From Candidatus Nomurabacteria bacterium RIFCSPHIGHO2_12_FULL_37_29 (GTDB lineage Bacteria; Patescibacteriota; Minisyncoccia; Phycocordibacterales; UBA9973): DNA of 37,815 bases. The notes under the pieces are model-generated. The model did not search any database. It was not told the origin of the DNA and saw only the letters and a list, made by a program, of their open reading frames with translations. The position numbers and the translations under genes were made by a program. The stretch covers positions 1 through 37,815 of the forward strand of contig MFUJ01000002.1 of the NCBI GenBank assembly GCA_001785675.1. Reading direction: 5' to 3'. Of the stretch, positions 24,731 to 33,235 are shown one piece after another (positions within the stretch are counted from its first letter, which is position 1; each line of letters starts with the position of its first letter).

Positions 24731-26134
24731 TTAAAATTCATCCAAATCCCCTTTTACTTTTGACGGAGAGAATTCACTAATATTACTTTTTTCAAGGTTT
24801 AGGAATGTCGTTGTTTTTTCATCAAAATAGAGCTCAATTTTACCGGTTGGACCATTTCTATGCTTTTCAATTAAAATTTCAGCAATATTTGTTTTTTCCG
24901 ATTCATCTTTTCCTTTATCTTCTCTGTGAATAAACATTACAACATCTGCGTCTTGTTCTATGGATCCTGAATCGCGAAGATCAGAAAGGCGAGGCTTACC
25001 CCCACGAGACTCTACTGCGCGGGAGAGTTGAGAGAGTGCGAGCACCGGCACGTCTAATTCTTTTGCCAAGCTTTTGAGTGATCTTGAAATTTCGGTCACT
25101 TGATTTACCATGGAATCATAATTTTTAGAAGTTGTCATTAATTGTAAATAATCAACAACGATAAGGTCCAGCCCTTTTTCCGCTTTTAGCCTGCGGGAAA
25201 GAGCTTTCATGCGGACAATGGAATTTCCTGGCTGGTCGTCAATATAAATTTGCGCTTTTGCCAGCTTGTCCAGCGAATCTCGCAGTTGAGAAAATTCTCT
25301 ATCCGAAGAAAGACGTCCTGTGCGTAAATTCCAAGCATTTACACGGCTTTCGGCGGAGAGCATTCTGTCCACCAACTGTTGTGAAGACATTTCTAGAGAA
25401 AAAATAACTACAGATTTTTCATGGATGACTGATGTCATGCGAGCAATATCAAGCGCGAGAGTTGTTTTACCCATACTGGGTCTTGCGGCAATAATAACCA
25501 AATCAGCCTTTTGTAAACCTGAAAGTATAGTATCCAAGTCTCGAAAACCAGTCGGAAGTCCGCGTAGCATTCCTTTGTGTTCGTGTAATTTCTCTAGACG
25601 TTCATATGCTTCCGGTAGAGCATCTTTTAAATTTACAAATTTTTGATTTTTTGGAGAAGAAACAACACTAAAAATTTTCTTTTCTGCCATGTCTAAGATG
25701 TCATCCATATGATCATCTCCTTCTTCAAACGCAAGTTCAGATACATAATCTGCCGCTTCTATCAAACTTCGTAGGACATATTTTTTCTGCACAATATCAG
25801 CATAATGTTTTACATTAGTAGAGGAGGGAACAATATTAACTATTTCTGCTAGATACTGATTGCCCCCAATGTTGTCGAGCAATTTCTGTTCGTGTAGTTT
25901 AGTAGACAAAGAAAGTATGTCTATCGGCTCATTTTTTACAGACAAGTCAAGCATTGCTTGGAAAATCATCTTATGCTTTTCAACATAAAAAGAATCTGGA
26001 CTTACCATATCTTCTACCTCATGCATGGCGTCTTTGCGAAGCATTATTGACCCTAATACCGCGCGTTCGGATTCAATGCTTTGGGGAGGAATGCGTAGGT
26101 TATTTTTCATATTATTTTTTATGTTTCTGACCAT
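24731..26134 (-). CDS. dnaB: Replicative DNA helicase DnaB
   Basis: RIPPQSIESERAVLGSIML...DLVIIAARPSMGKTTLALDIAR...VIFSLEMSSQQLVDRML...IVVDYLQLM. Confidence 0.97.
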   Translation of the reverse strand: MVRNIKNNMKNNLRIPPQSIESERAVLGSIMLRKDAMHEVEDMVSPDSFYVEKHKMIFQAMLDLSVKNEPIDILSLSTKLHEQKLLDNIGGNQYLAEIVNIVPSSTNVKHYADIVQKKYVLRSLIEAADYVSELAFEEGDDHMDDILDMAEKKIFSVVSSPKNQKFVNLKDALPEAYERLEKLHEHKGMLRGLPTGFRDLDTILSGLQKADLVIIAARPSMGKTTLALDIARMTSVIHEKSVVIFSLEMSSQQLVDRMLSAESRVNAWNLRTGRLSSDREFSQLRDSLDKLAKAQIYIDDQPGNSIVRMKALSRRLKAEKGLDLIVVDYLQLMTTSKNYDSMVNQVTEISRSLKSLAKELDVPVLALSQLSRAVESRGGKPRLSDLRDSGSIEQDADVVMFIHREDKGKDESEKTNIAEILIEKHRNGPTGKIELYFDEKTTTFLNLEKSNISEFSPSKVKGDLDEF

Positions 26135-26140
26135 TAAGCC

Positions 26141-26167
26141 ATTTTAACACAGTAGAAAAATTGTCAA
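26141..26167 (-). promoter_or_regulatory. Promoter of dnaB
   Basis: Minus strand: TTGACA N15 TAAAAT (extended TGT), 6 nt before ATG 26134. Confidence 0.55.
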
Positions 26168-26224
26168 AGCCTAAAAGTGGGTAAGATGTTATTATAATGT
26201 GGAGAAATATGATAGTATATTTTT

Positions 26225-27238
26225 ATGGGAAATATAGAGAAAATAGTGCTTACGGGTGATAGACCAACCGGAAGACTGCATTTGGGGCATTACGTAGGTT
26301 CAATAAAAAATCGTATAAAATTACAAAACGAAGTTAGTAAAGCTTTTTACATGGTTGCAGATGTTCAAGCACTTACAGATAATGCTGATAACCCACAAAA
26401 AATTAGAAACAATGTTGTCGAAGTTGTGTTAGATAATTTAGCTTGTGGGGTTGATCCAAAGAAAACAACTTTTTTTATTCAATCTCAGGTGCCAGAAATT
26501 GCTGAACTTACTGTTTTTTTTATGAATCTCGTAACTTTCCAGCAACTGTCTCATAATCCAACCATTAAAACAGAACTCAAAGAAAAAGGATTTGTAGAAA
26601 GTACCCCGTTTGGATTTTTAGCTTATCCAGTCTCTCAGGCGGCAGATATTCTTTTCTGTAAAGCCAATACAGTTCCCGTAGGTATAGACCAGATGCCAGT
26701 ACTTGAACAAGCGAATGAGATTATAAAAAAATTTAATGCAACTTATGGCGTTGATTTATTTTCTAAAATTACTGGTGTTGTTAGTAATATCTCGCGTCTT
26801 GTCGGAATAGACGGAAATTCAAAAATGTCAAAATCTTTAGGAAATTGCATTTACCTTTCAGATTCAGATAAAGAAATCGAAGAGAAAGTTATGCAAGCTT
26901 ATACTGATCCGCACCATATTCATGTAGAAGACAAAGGTAAGGTGGAAGGAAATGTTGTATTTACGTACCTTGACGTGTTTGATGAAGACAAAAAAAGTGT
27001 AGCAGAACTCAAAGCTCAATATCAAAAAGGTGGATTAGGGGACGTTGTTTTAAAAAAAAGATTAACCAAAATTTTAGTTGATCTCATAACTCCCATTCGT
27101 ACCAAGAGAGAAGAGATTGCAAAGGATCCTGAACTTGTAATGAATATTTTAAAAAAAGGAACTGAAATTGCACGGAAAGAAGCAAAAAAAACAATGATTG
27201 AAGTACGTAAGGCTCTTAAAATTGATTATTTTGATTAG
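26225..27238 (+). CDS. trpS: Tryptophanyl-tRNA synthetase
   Basis: LTGDRPTGRLHLGHYVGSIKNRIKLQNE...KMSKSLGNCIYLSDSDKEI. Confidence 0.95.
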   Translation: MGNIEKIVLTGDRPTGRLHLGHYVGSIKNRIKLQNEVSKAFYMVADVQALTDNADNPQKIRNNVVEVVLDNLACGVDPKKTTFFIQSQVPEIAELTVFFMNLVTFQQLSHNPTIKTELKEKGFVESTPFGFLAYPVSQAADILFCKANTVPVGIDQMPVLEQANEIIKKFNATYGVDLFSKITGVVSNISRLVGIDGNSKMSKSLGNCIYLSDSDKEIEEKVMQAYTDPHHIHVEDKGKVEGNVVFTYLDVFDEDKKSVAELKAQYQKGGLGDVVLKKRLTKILVDLITPIRTKREEIAKDPELVMNILKKGTEIARKEAKKTMIEVRKALKIDYFD

Positions 27239-27332
27239 CGAAGAGCATATATAAATTTATTTATATAATGTCCGAGTGAAGTCAAAACATTGTATCCATT
27301 TATATTTTGATTAAAAATTTAACAGTTTTAAT

Positions 27333-27354
27333 ATCATCATGCTAGTATGGTGAT
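27333..27354. promoter_or_regulatory. Candidate TrpR operator upstream of trpR
   Basis: ATCATCATGCTAGTATGGTGAT, imperfect dyad centred on CTAG; 27338-27356 matches 27713-27731 at 17/19 positions. Confidence 0.55.
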
Positions 27355-27385
27355 GTATTAAAATAGATTAATAAAATAAAATAAA

Positions 27386-27673
27386 ATGAAAAATAATTCT
27401 GAACAGTATAAAAAAGAAGTTATAGACGTCATTTATAAAATTGCTAAAGACAAAAGTCTTTTGGCTGATTTTGTGAGGGACATATTAACACCTAGAGAAT
27501 TTGAAAATATAAGTGTGAGATGGCAAATAGTGAAACGCTTAGCGGGAGGGGAGTACCAGCAGGCAATAGCAGATGACTTACATTTAGGGGTTGCTACAAT
27601 TACTCGGGGGTCACGAGAAATGCGTAAGAAAGAAGGAGGTTTTAGAAGAGCCTTAAAAGTTGTCCACAGATAA
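27386..27673 (+). CDS. trpR: Trp operon repressor TrpR
   Basis: LTPREFENISVRWQIVKRLAGGEYQQAIADDLHLGVATITRGSREMRKKEGGF. Confidence 0.93.
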   Translation: MKNNSEQYKKEVIDVIYKIAKDKSLLADFVRDILTPREFENISVRWQIVKRLAGGEYQQAIADDLHLGVATITRGSREMRKKEGGFRRALKVVHR

Positions 27674-27680
27674 GAAAATA

Positions 27681-27723
27681 TTGCGCTTGCTTTTATTTTT
27701 TATATATACTAGCATGCTAGTAT
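27681..27723 (+). promoter_or_regulatory. Promoter overlapped by a TrpR-type operator upstream of trpBA
   Basis: TTGCGC (27681-27686) N18 TATACT (27705-27710); perfect 18-bp palindrome ATACTAGCATGCTAGTAT at 27706-27723. Confidence 0.75.
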
Positions 27724-27917
27724 GCTGATATTAAGAAGTTTCCAAATCAATAGGGGGGATAGGACTAATAAATCATCAAATAAATCTTGGTGGGGCGCAG
27801 AGTTTTCTGCTTTTGCGCTGTTCTGTTGATTTCTTTTTATTTATTCTCTCTCAAACCAAACAAGGAATCCATTAAGTGGCGCAAGAGTGTCACTATTTTT
27901 GTTCTTTGGAGGAATCT

Positions 27918-28079
27918 ATGATCTCAGAAGTTGAGAAGCTTGTCTGCAATCCAAGCATTGAAGTAGTTCGCGACCTGTTTTTAGTCGCGGAAAATGGACC
28001 CGTAAAAATTTATGGGTTCTGGGTTCAGGAGGTTCCAACACCTCCCAGGAAGGAGACAGAAGATCCTCTCGGGCGGTGA
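27918..28079 (+). CDS. Possible 53-aa leader ORF between trpR and trpB
   Basis: GGAGG at 27908-27912, 5 nt before ATG; MISEVEKLVCNPSIEVVRDLFLVAENGPVKIYGFWVQEVPTPPRKETEDPLGR*; overlaps several hairpins, so coding status uncertain. Confidence 0.4.
   Translation: MISEVEKLVCNPSIEVVRDLFLVAENGPVKIYGFWVQEVPTPPRKETEDPLGR
27969..28045 (+). ncRNA. Structured 5' leader of trpB: three consecutive hairpins
   Basis: CGCGAC-N9-GTCGCG (27969-27989); GGACCCGTAA/TTATGGGTTC (27996-28019, two GU pairs); GGAGGT-N6-ACCTCC (28028-28045). Confidence 0.5.
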
Positions 28080-28087
28080 TTATCAGC

Positions 28088-28125
28088 GAGCGGTGGGTGG
28101 CGGTATTTACCACACCCACTAGCTC
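28088..28125 (+). terminator. Terminator-like hairpin 14 nt before the trpB start
   Basis: GAGC-g-GTGGGTG-gc-GGT-ATTT-ACC-a-CACCCAC-ta-GCTC followed by TAATTTT. Confidence 0.55.
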
Positions 28126-28139
28126 TAATTTTAAAAGAT

Positions 28140-29372
28140 ATGAATTCAAAAATAAAAAATGGATATTTCAATAACTACGGCGGAGCGTATGTACCCGAGA
28201 TGCTTGTTCACGCACTTCATGAAATAGAAGACGAATTTAACAAGGCAATGAAAGATAAAAAGTTTCAAAAAAAATTCAGCGAACTCTTAAAATTTTTTAG
28301 TGGCAGACCGACTCCTTTGATTTTTGCTAAGAATCTTACTAAACATTTTGGCGGGGCAAAACTTTATTTTAAAAACGAAGGCGCAAATCATACTGGTGCT
28401 CATAAGATTACACACTGTATTGGCCAGGCTCTAATAGCCCGAAGGCTTGGCAAAAAAGAGCTTATAGCAGAAACTGGTGCGGGACAGCATGGGGTCGCTA
28501 CGGCAACTGTTGCAGCCAAGTTTGGTTTAAAGTGTAAAATTTTTATGGGGGAGGTAGACATTGCTCGCCAAAGACCCAACGTTTTCTTTATGGAACAGCT
28601 TGGCGCTGAAGTTGTCAGTGTATCTTCCGGTAGTAAAACTTTGAAAGATGCCGTGAATGAAGCATTAAAATATTGGATGGCAAATACAGAGGAAAGTTAT
28701 TATGTAATTGGCTCTGTTCTCGGCCCACATCCATACCCATTAATGAATAGAACTTTTCAGTCAATAATTGGAAAAGAAATTAAAAAACAAGTAAAAGAAA
28801 AAGAAAACAGTCTTCCAGATTTTATTGTTGCATGTGTTGGTGGAGGCAGTAATGCCATAGGTGCGTTTTATGACTTTATAAAAAATAAAAGAGTTAAACT
28901 TGTTGGTGTCGAAGCTGGAGGGGTTGGGAAAAAACTTGGTGAAAATGCGGCCAGGAAAGAAAATGGAAAGCTTGGAATTTTTCAAGGATACAAATCACTT
29001 TTTCTTCAGACAAATGAAGGGCATATAGCTCGGACACACAGTGTGGCGGCTGGATTAGATTATCCAGGAATGGGTCCCGAACTTGCAGAGCTATCTAAAA
29101 AGTGCAGAGTTGAGCTTGATTCTGCAACAGACAAGGAAGCAATTAAGGCTTTTCAAATTACTGCAAAATTCGAAGGGGTAATTCCAGCTTTAGAATCTTC
29201 CCATGCACTTGCCTATGCTTATAAAATTTTACCAAAGTTATCGAAAGATAAAATTGTGGTAGTGAATATCTCAGGTAGAGGTGACAAAGATTTGTTTAAT
29301 GTAACTCGAGCAGTCAATGACCAAGAATTTAAAAAGTTTCTAATTGAAGAAATAAAAAGATATGAAAAATAA
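28140..29372 (+). CDS. trpB: Tryptophan synthase beta chain
   Basis: YGGAYVPEMLVHAL...HTGAHKITHCIGQAL...AETGAGQHGVATATVAAKFGLKCKIFMG...GGGSNAIGAFYDFI. Confidence 0.95.
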   Translation: MNSKIKNGYFNNYGGAYVPEMLVHALHEIEDEFNKAMKDKKFQKKFSELLKFFSGRPTPLIFAKNLTKHFGGAKLYFKNEGANHTGAHKITHCIGQALIARRLGKKELIAETGAGQHGVATATVAAKFGLKCKIFMGEVDIARQRPNVFFMEQLGAEVVSVSSGSKTLKDAVNEALKYWMANTEESYYVIGSVLGPHPYPLMNRTFQSIIGKEIKKQVKEKENSLPDFIVACVGGGSNAIGAFYDFIKNKRVKLVGVEAGGVGKKLGENAARKENGKLGIFQGYKSLFLQTNEGHIARTHSVAAGLDYPGMGPELAELSKKCRVELDSATDKEAIKAFQITAKFEGVIPALESSHALAYAYKILPKLSKDKIVVVNISGRGDKDLFNVTRAVNDQEFKKFLIEEIKRYEK

Positions 29373-30153
29373 TTTAGATCAGGTAATAGAAAAAATAAAG
29401 GGGAGAAAAAATATTGGGATTATGGCACATCTTGTGGTAGGGTATCCAACCCTGTCATTTTCTAGAAAAATTGTCATAGCACTAGTGAGGGGTGGAGCAG
29501 ATATAATTGAAATTCAGATCCCTTTCTCTGATCCGATGGCTGATGGGCATCTAATCGTTGAAGCTTGTCAGCAATCTTTGGAAAATGGCACAAAAATTAA
29601 AGACAGTTTTGAATTAGCAAAATTTGTAAATAAAAATTTAAAAACCCCTATAGTCCTAATGACATACGCTAATATTATAATTCATATGGGTATAGAAAAA
29701 TTTTGCATTAAATGTAAAAAGAATTGTATTTCTGGAGTGATTGTGCCCGACCTTCCATATGATTCTGAAGAAGGTAAAAAGCTAAAAAAATACACAGTGA
29801 AATACAGAATTCATTTTATTTATGTAATTTCTCCTGCAATAGAAAAGAAAAGACTTCAAGAAATTAAAAAACTAGCAAGTGGATTTCTTTATTGTACATC
29901 TAGACAGGGCATTACAGGCACCGGTAAACAATTTTCTAAAAATATCAATTCATATCTTACTCGAGTGAGAAAAAATTCTTTAATTCCACTGGCTGTTGGG
30001 TTTGGCATTTCTTCACAAAAAGATGTTTTTCTGATAAGAAAACATTCTGATATTGCAGTTGCTGGTAGTGCAGTAATTAATCTTATTAAGAAAAACAAAA
30101 CTTCAAAAATTTTAGCTGTAATTAGTCGATTTATATATAAACTTATAAAATAG
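29362..30153 (+). CDS. trpA: Tryptophan synthase alpha chain (11-nt overlap with trpB)
   Basis: IIEIQIPFSDPMADGHLIVEACQQSLENG...GVIVPDLPYDSEEGKKLKKY...LAVGFGISSQKDV...AVAGSAVINLI. Confidence 0.93.
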   Translation: MKNNLDQVIEKIKGRKNIGIMAHLVVGYPTLSFSRKIVIALVRGGADIIEIQIPFSDPMADGHLIVEACQQSLENGTKIKDSFELAKFVNKNLKTPIVLMTYANIIIHMGIEKFCIKCKKNCISGVIVPDLPYDSEEGKKLKKYTVKYRIHFIYVISPAIEKKRLQEIKKLASGFLYCTSRQGITGTGKQFSKNINSYLTRVRKNSLIPLAVGFGISSQKDVFLIRKHSDIAVAGSAVINLIKKNKTSKILAVISRFIYKLIK

Positions 30154-30198
30154 AAAATATTTTTTAATCTTTTCTTTATATGTTAGAATATTCCAATC

Positions 30199-31794
30199 AT
30201 GACCCAAAAGCAAGCGCTCGATATTTTAAAAACTGGGGCGAATGTTTTTTTGACGGGTGAACCGGGAGCGGGGAAGACGCATACGGTGAATGCTTATGTA
30301 AATTATTTGCGCGGGTGCGATGTCGAGCCGGCGATTACAGCTTCGACGGGAATTGCCGCGACGCATATTGGCGGGATGACGATTCATTCTTGGAGTGGTA
30401 TTGGCATTAGGACAAAATTAGATAAATATGATTTAGATAAGATAGCCAGCAGCGAATATATTGTAAAACGCATCAACAGAACACGAGTGCTCATCATTGA
30501 CGAAATTTCGATGCTCTCTATGAATATGCTCGACATGATAGATATGGTTTGCCGTGAAATAAAACAAAAGAGTGAAGCATTTGGTGGAATACAAATTATT
30601 CTGGTAGGGGACTTTTTTCAATTACCACCTGTTATGAAAAGAGATGATATAGAAGAAAAAAATAAACAGAATTCACTGATTACGGAAGCAAGGCTTTCGC
30701 AAATGTTTGCATATGGTGCAGCGACTTGGGAGCGTACGCGACCTGTCGTGTGTTATTTGACTGAACAACATCGTCAAGATGACGCAAATTTTCTGTCAGT
30801 ACTTTCTGCTATACGGTCAAATTCTTTTAAAAAATCACACTTAGAGCATATAAAAAGTAGAAAAATAAATGAATATAATACACCCGCAAATATTACTAAA
30901 CTTTTTTCGCACAATGTAGATGTGGATCGAGTAAATAATACTGAACTTTCGAAACTAAAAACAGAAATAAAATCATTCAAAATGTCGGCGAGTGGAAATG
31001 ATAAACTAGTTGAGATTCTTAAAAAAGGATGTTTATCTCCAGAGAATTTAGAGCTTAAAGCTGGCGCTGTTGTGATGTGTACTAAAAATAATCCAAAAGA
31101 AAGATTTGTGAATGGAACTCTTGGAACAATTACGGGTTACGAAGAATTTAGCGGAAATCCAATTATTAAAACCAAGAATGGCAGAAACATAATTATTACG
31201 CCTATGGATTGGACAGTGGAAGAAAATGGAAAAATTCGCGCGCAGATAACGCAAGTGCCGTTGCGACTTGCTTGGGCTATCACAGTGCACAAAAGTCAGG
31301 GGATGAGCATGGATGCCGCGGTGATGGATCTCTCGCAAGTATTTGAATTTGGGCAGGGTTATGTGGCTCTTTCTAGAGTACGTAGGCTCTCTGGACTTTA
31401 TTTACTTGGCATGAATGCACATGCTCTCAAAGTGCATCCAGAAATTTTGAAAAAAGATATTGATTTTAAGAATAAATCAGGGGAGGCGGTGGAAGTTTTC
31501 GGTCAATTATCCGCTCATGGTCTCAAAAAAATGCACAATGATTTTATAGTTGCGTGCGGGGGAAAGGTTGGAAAAGAAACAGCAAAGGGCACGCCGTACT
31601 CGGCGCGCCCTAAAGCCTTTGCCGAGATCAGAGAGAAACATCCAAATGCGTATCGTCCATGGAGTAAAGAGCAAGACGAAGAACTCAAACAACTATTCAC
31701 TTCTGGTGTTTCGATAGTAGATCTTATGAAAAAATTTGGCAGAAAGAGGGGAGGAATTAGGTCTAGGCTTGAGAAAAACGGACTGACAGGCTAA
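30199..31794 (+). CDS. Pif1-like AAA helicase
   Basis: NVFLTGEPGAGKTHTVNAYVNYLRG...ASTGIAATHIGGMTIHSWSGIG...VLIIDEISML...ITVHKSQGMSMDAAVMDL...YVALSRVRRLSGLYL. Confidence 0.9.
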   Translation: MTQKQALDILKTGANVFLTGEPGAGKTHTVNAYVNYLRGCDVEPAITASTGIAATHIGGMTIHSWSGIGIRTKLDKYDLDKIASSEYIVKRINRTRVLIIDEISMLSMNMLDMIDMVCREIKQKSEAFGGIQIILVGDFFQLPPVMKRDDIEEKNKQNSLITEARLSQMFAYGAATWERTRPVVCYLTEQHRQDDANFLSVLSAIRSNSFKKSHLEHIKSRKINEYNTPANITKLFSHNVDVDRVNNTELSKLKTEIKSFKMSASGNDKLVEILKKGCLSPENLELKAGAVVMCTKNNPKERFVNGTLGTITGYEEFSGNPIIKTKNGRNIIITPMDWTVEENGKIRAQITQVPLRLAWAITVHKSQGMSMDAAVMDLSQVFEFGQGYVALSRVRRLSGLYLLGMNAHALKVHPEILKKDIDFKNKSGEAVEVFGQLSAHGLKKMHNDFIVACGGKVGKETAKGTPYSARPKAFAEIREKHPNAYRPWSKEQDEELKQLFTSGVSIVDLMKKFGRKRGGIRSRLEKNGLTG

Positions 31795-31833
31795 CTGTTT
31801 TTATTTTTAAATTTATGCTAAAATAATTTCGTA

Positions 31834-33228
31834 ATGAAAAATAGAGTATATATCAAAGATCTAAAAGACCATGTGGGAAAAGAAATTACCATCGCTGGAT
31901 GGGTGGATGTTAGGCGTGATCAGGGCAAAATGGTGTTTTTTGATATGCGAGATGTGACTGGGAAGGTACAGTGTGTCGCGTTGCCGAGTCGAGCGGACGT
32001 AATAGAAAAGGGAAAAGAAATAAGACCTGAGTGGGTTTTAGAAATTACTGGGATTGTGAACAAACGCCCAGAGAAAAATATAAAAGCAGGGGTGTTAAAT
32101 GGAGAAGTGGAGATGGAAGTGATAGGAATTGAAATTCTAAATAAAGCAGAAACTTTACCCTTTGATATCACGACTGATACTAGTGTAATCAACGAAGACA
32201 CGCGTTTGAAATATCGATATCTTGATTTGCGTTCGGATCGTATGCAGAAAAATATAAGAATGCGAAGCGAATTTGTGAAAAGAGTTCGAGAGTTTTTGTT
32301 TTCTAAAATGTTTACGGAGATCGAAACTCCTCTTTTAACAGAATCCACTCCAGAAGGTTCACGGGATTTCGTTGTACCGTCTCGCATTAACCCGGGGAAT
32401 TTCTATGCCTTGCCTCAGTCTCCCCAGCAATACAAACAACTCCTTATGGTGGGCGGTATGGAGAAATATTTTCAAATCGCGAGGGCACTACGAGATGAAG
32501 ACTTGAGAGCTGATAGAGGTTTTGAGCATACTCAAGTGGATGTGGAAATGTCGTTTGTGGAGATGGAGGACGTTATGAACCTTATAGAAGAAATGATGAC
32601 AACAGTAGTAGAATCTATGGGCTTTAAAATAAAACAAAAACCTTTCCCAAGAATTACCTATAAAGAATCAATGTCCAAGTACGGTGCTGATAAATTTGAT
32701 ATGCGAACAGAAGAAGAGAAAAAAGATAAAAATATACTTGCGTACGCATGGGTAGTGAACTTTCCATTTTTTGAAAAAACTGACGAAGGTAAGTGGACTT
32801 TCACTCACAACCCATTTTCCATGCCAATTCCAGAACATATAGATTGGCTTATGAAAGGAGAAAATATAGAAAATATTTTAACTACTCAATACGACCTAGT
32901 ATGCAACGGTTATGAGTCTGGCGGGGGTTCAATTCGCGCTCATAAACCAGAAATCCTAGAAGCTACATATAAAGTTATGGGATATTCGCAAGAAGAGATA
33001 AAAGATAGGATTGGTCATATGCTTGAAGCTTTTAAATACGGAGCACCTTCCCACGGAGGTATTGCTCTGGGTGTAGAGCGTAATCTTATGAACCTGACTG
33101 GAGAATCATATCTGCGTGAAGTTGTAGCCTTCCCAATGACTAGAGGTGGAAAAACGGCAGTTATGAATGCGCCAAAGTCTTTAGAAGAAAAACAACTTAA
33201 AGAACTTGGTATCAAGCTCGTTAAATAA
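31834..33228 (+). CDS. aspS: Aspartyl-tRNA synthetase, bacterial-type core, apparently lacking the GAD insertion domain
   Basis: ITIAGWVDVRRDQGKMVFFDMRD...YRYLDLRSDRMQKNI...RDEDLRADRGFEHTQVDVEMSFV...GIALGVERNLMNL. Confidence 0.93.
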   Translation: MKNRVYIKDLKDHVGKEITIAGWVDVRRDQGKMVFFDMRDVTGKVQCVALPSRADVIEKGKEIRPEWVLEITGIVNKRPEKNIKAGVLNGEVEMEVIGIEILNKAETLPFDITTDTSVINEDTRLKYRYLDLRSDRMQKNIRMRSEFVKRVREFLFSKMFTEIETPLLTESTPEGSRDFVVPSRINPGNFYALPQSPQQYKQLLMVGGMEKYFQIARALRDEDLRADRGFEHTQVDVEMSFVEMEDVMNLIEEMMTTVVESMGFKIKQKPFPRITYKESMSKYGADKFDMRTEEEKKDKNILAYAWVVNFPFFEKTDEGKWTFTHNPFSMPIPEHIDWLMKGENIENILTTQYDLVCNGYESGGGSIRAHKPEILEATYKVMGYSQEEIKDRIGHMLEAFKYGAPSHGGIALGVERNLMNLTGESYLREVVAFPMTRGGKTAVMNAPKSLEEKQLKELGIKLVK

Positions 33229-33235
33229 TTCTTAA

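Noticed and set aside
27248-27267. AT-rich palindrome TATATAAA-TTTA-TTTATATA after trpS as a terminator
   Set aside because: Purely A/T sequence in an AT-rich intergenic region; likely low-complexity chance, no GC-rich stem
27918-28079. Classical Trp-codon leader peptide attenuator
   Set aside because: Only one Trp codon in the 53-codon ORF and no tandem Trp codons
27724-28139. Canonical T-box riboswitch upstream of trpB
   Set aside because: GGGTGGCGGTA at 28095-28105 is superficially similar to the T-box AGGGUGGNACCGCG, but ACCGCG is missing and I could not identify a convincing specifier stem; reported only as an unclassified structured leader
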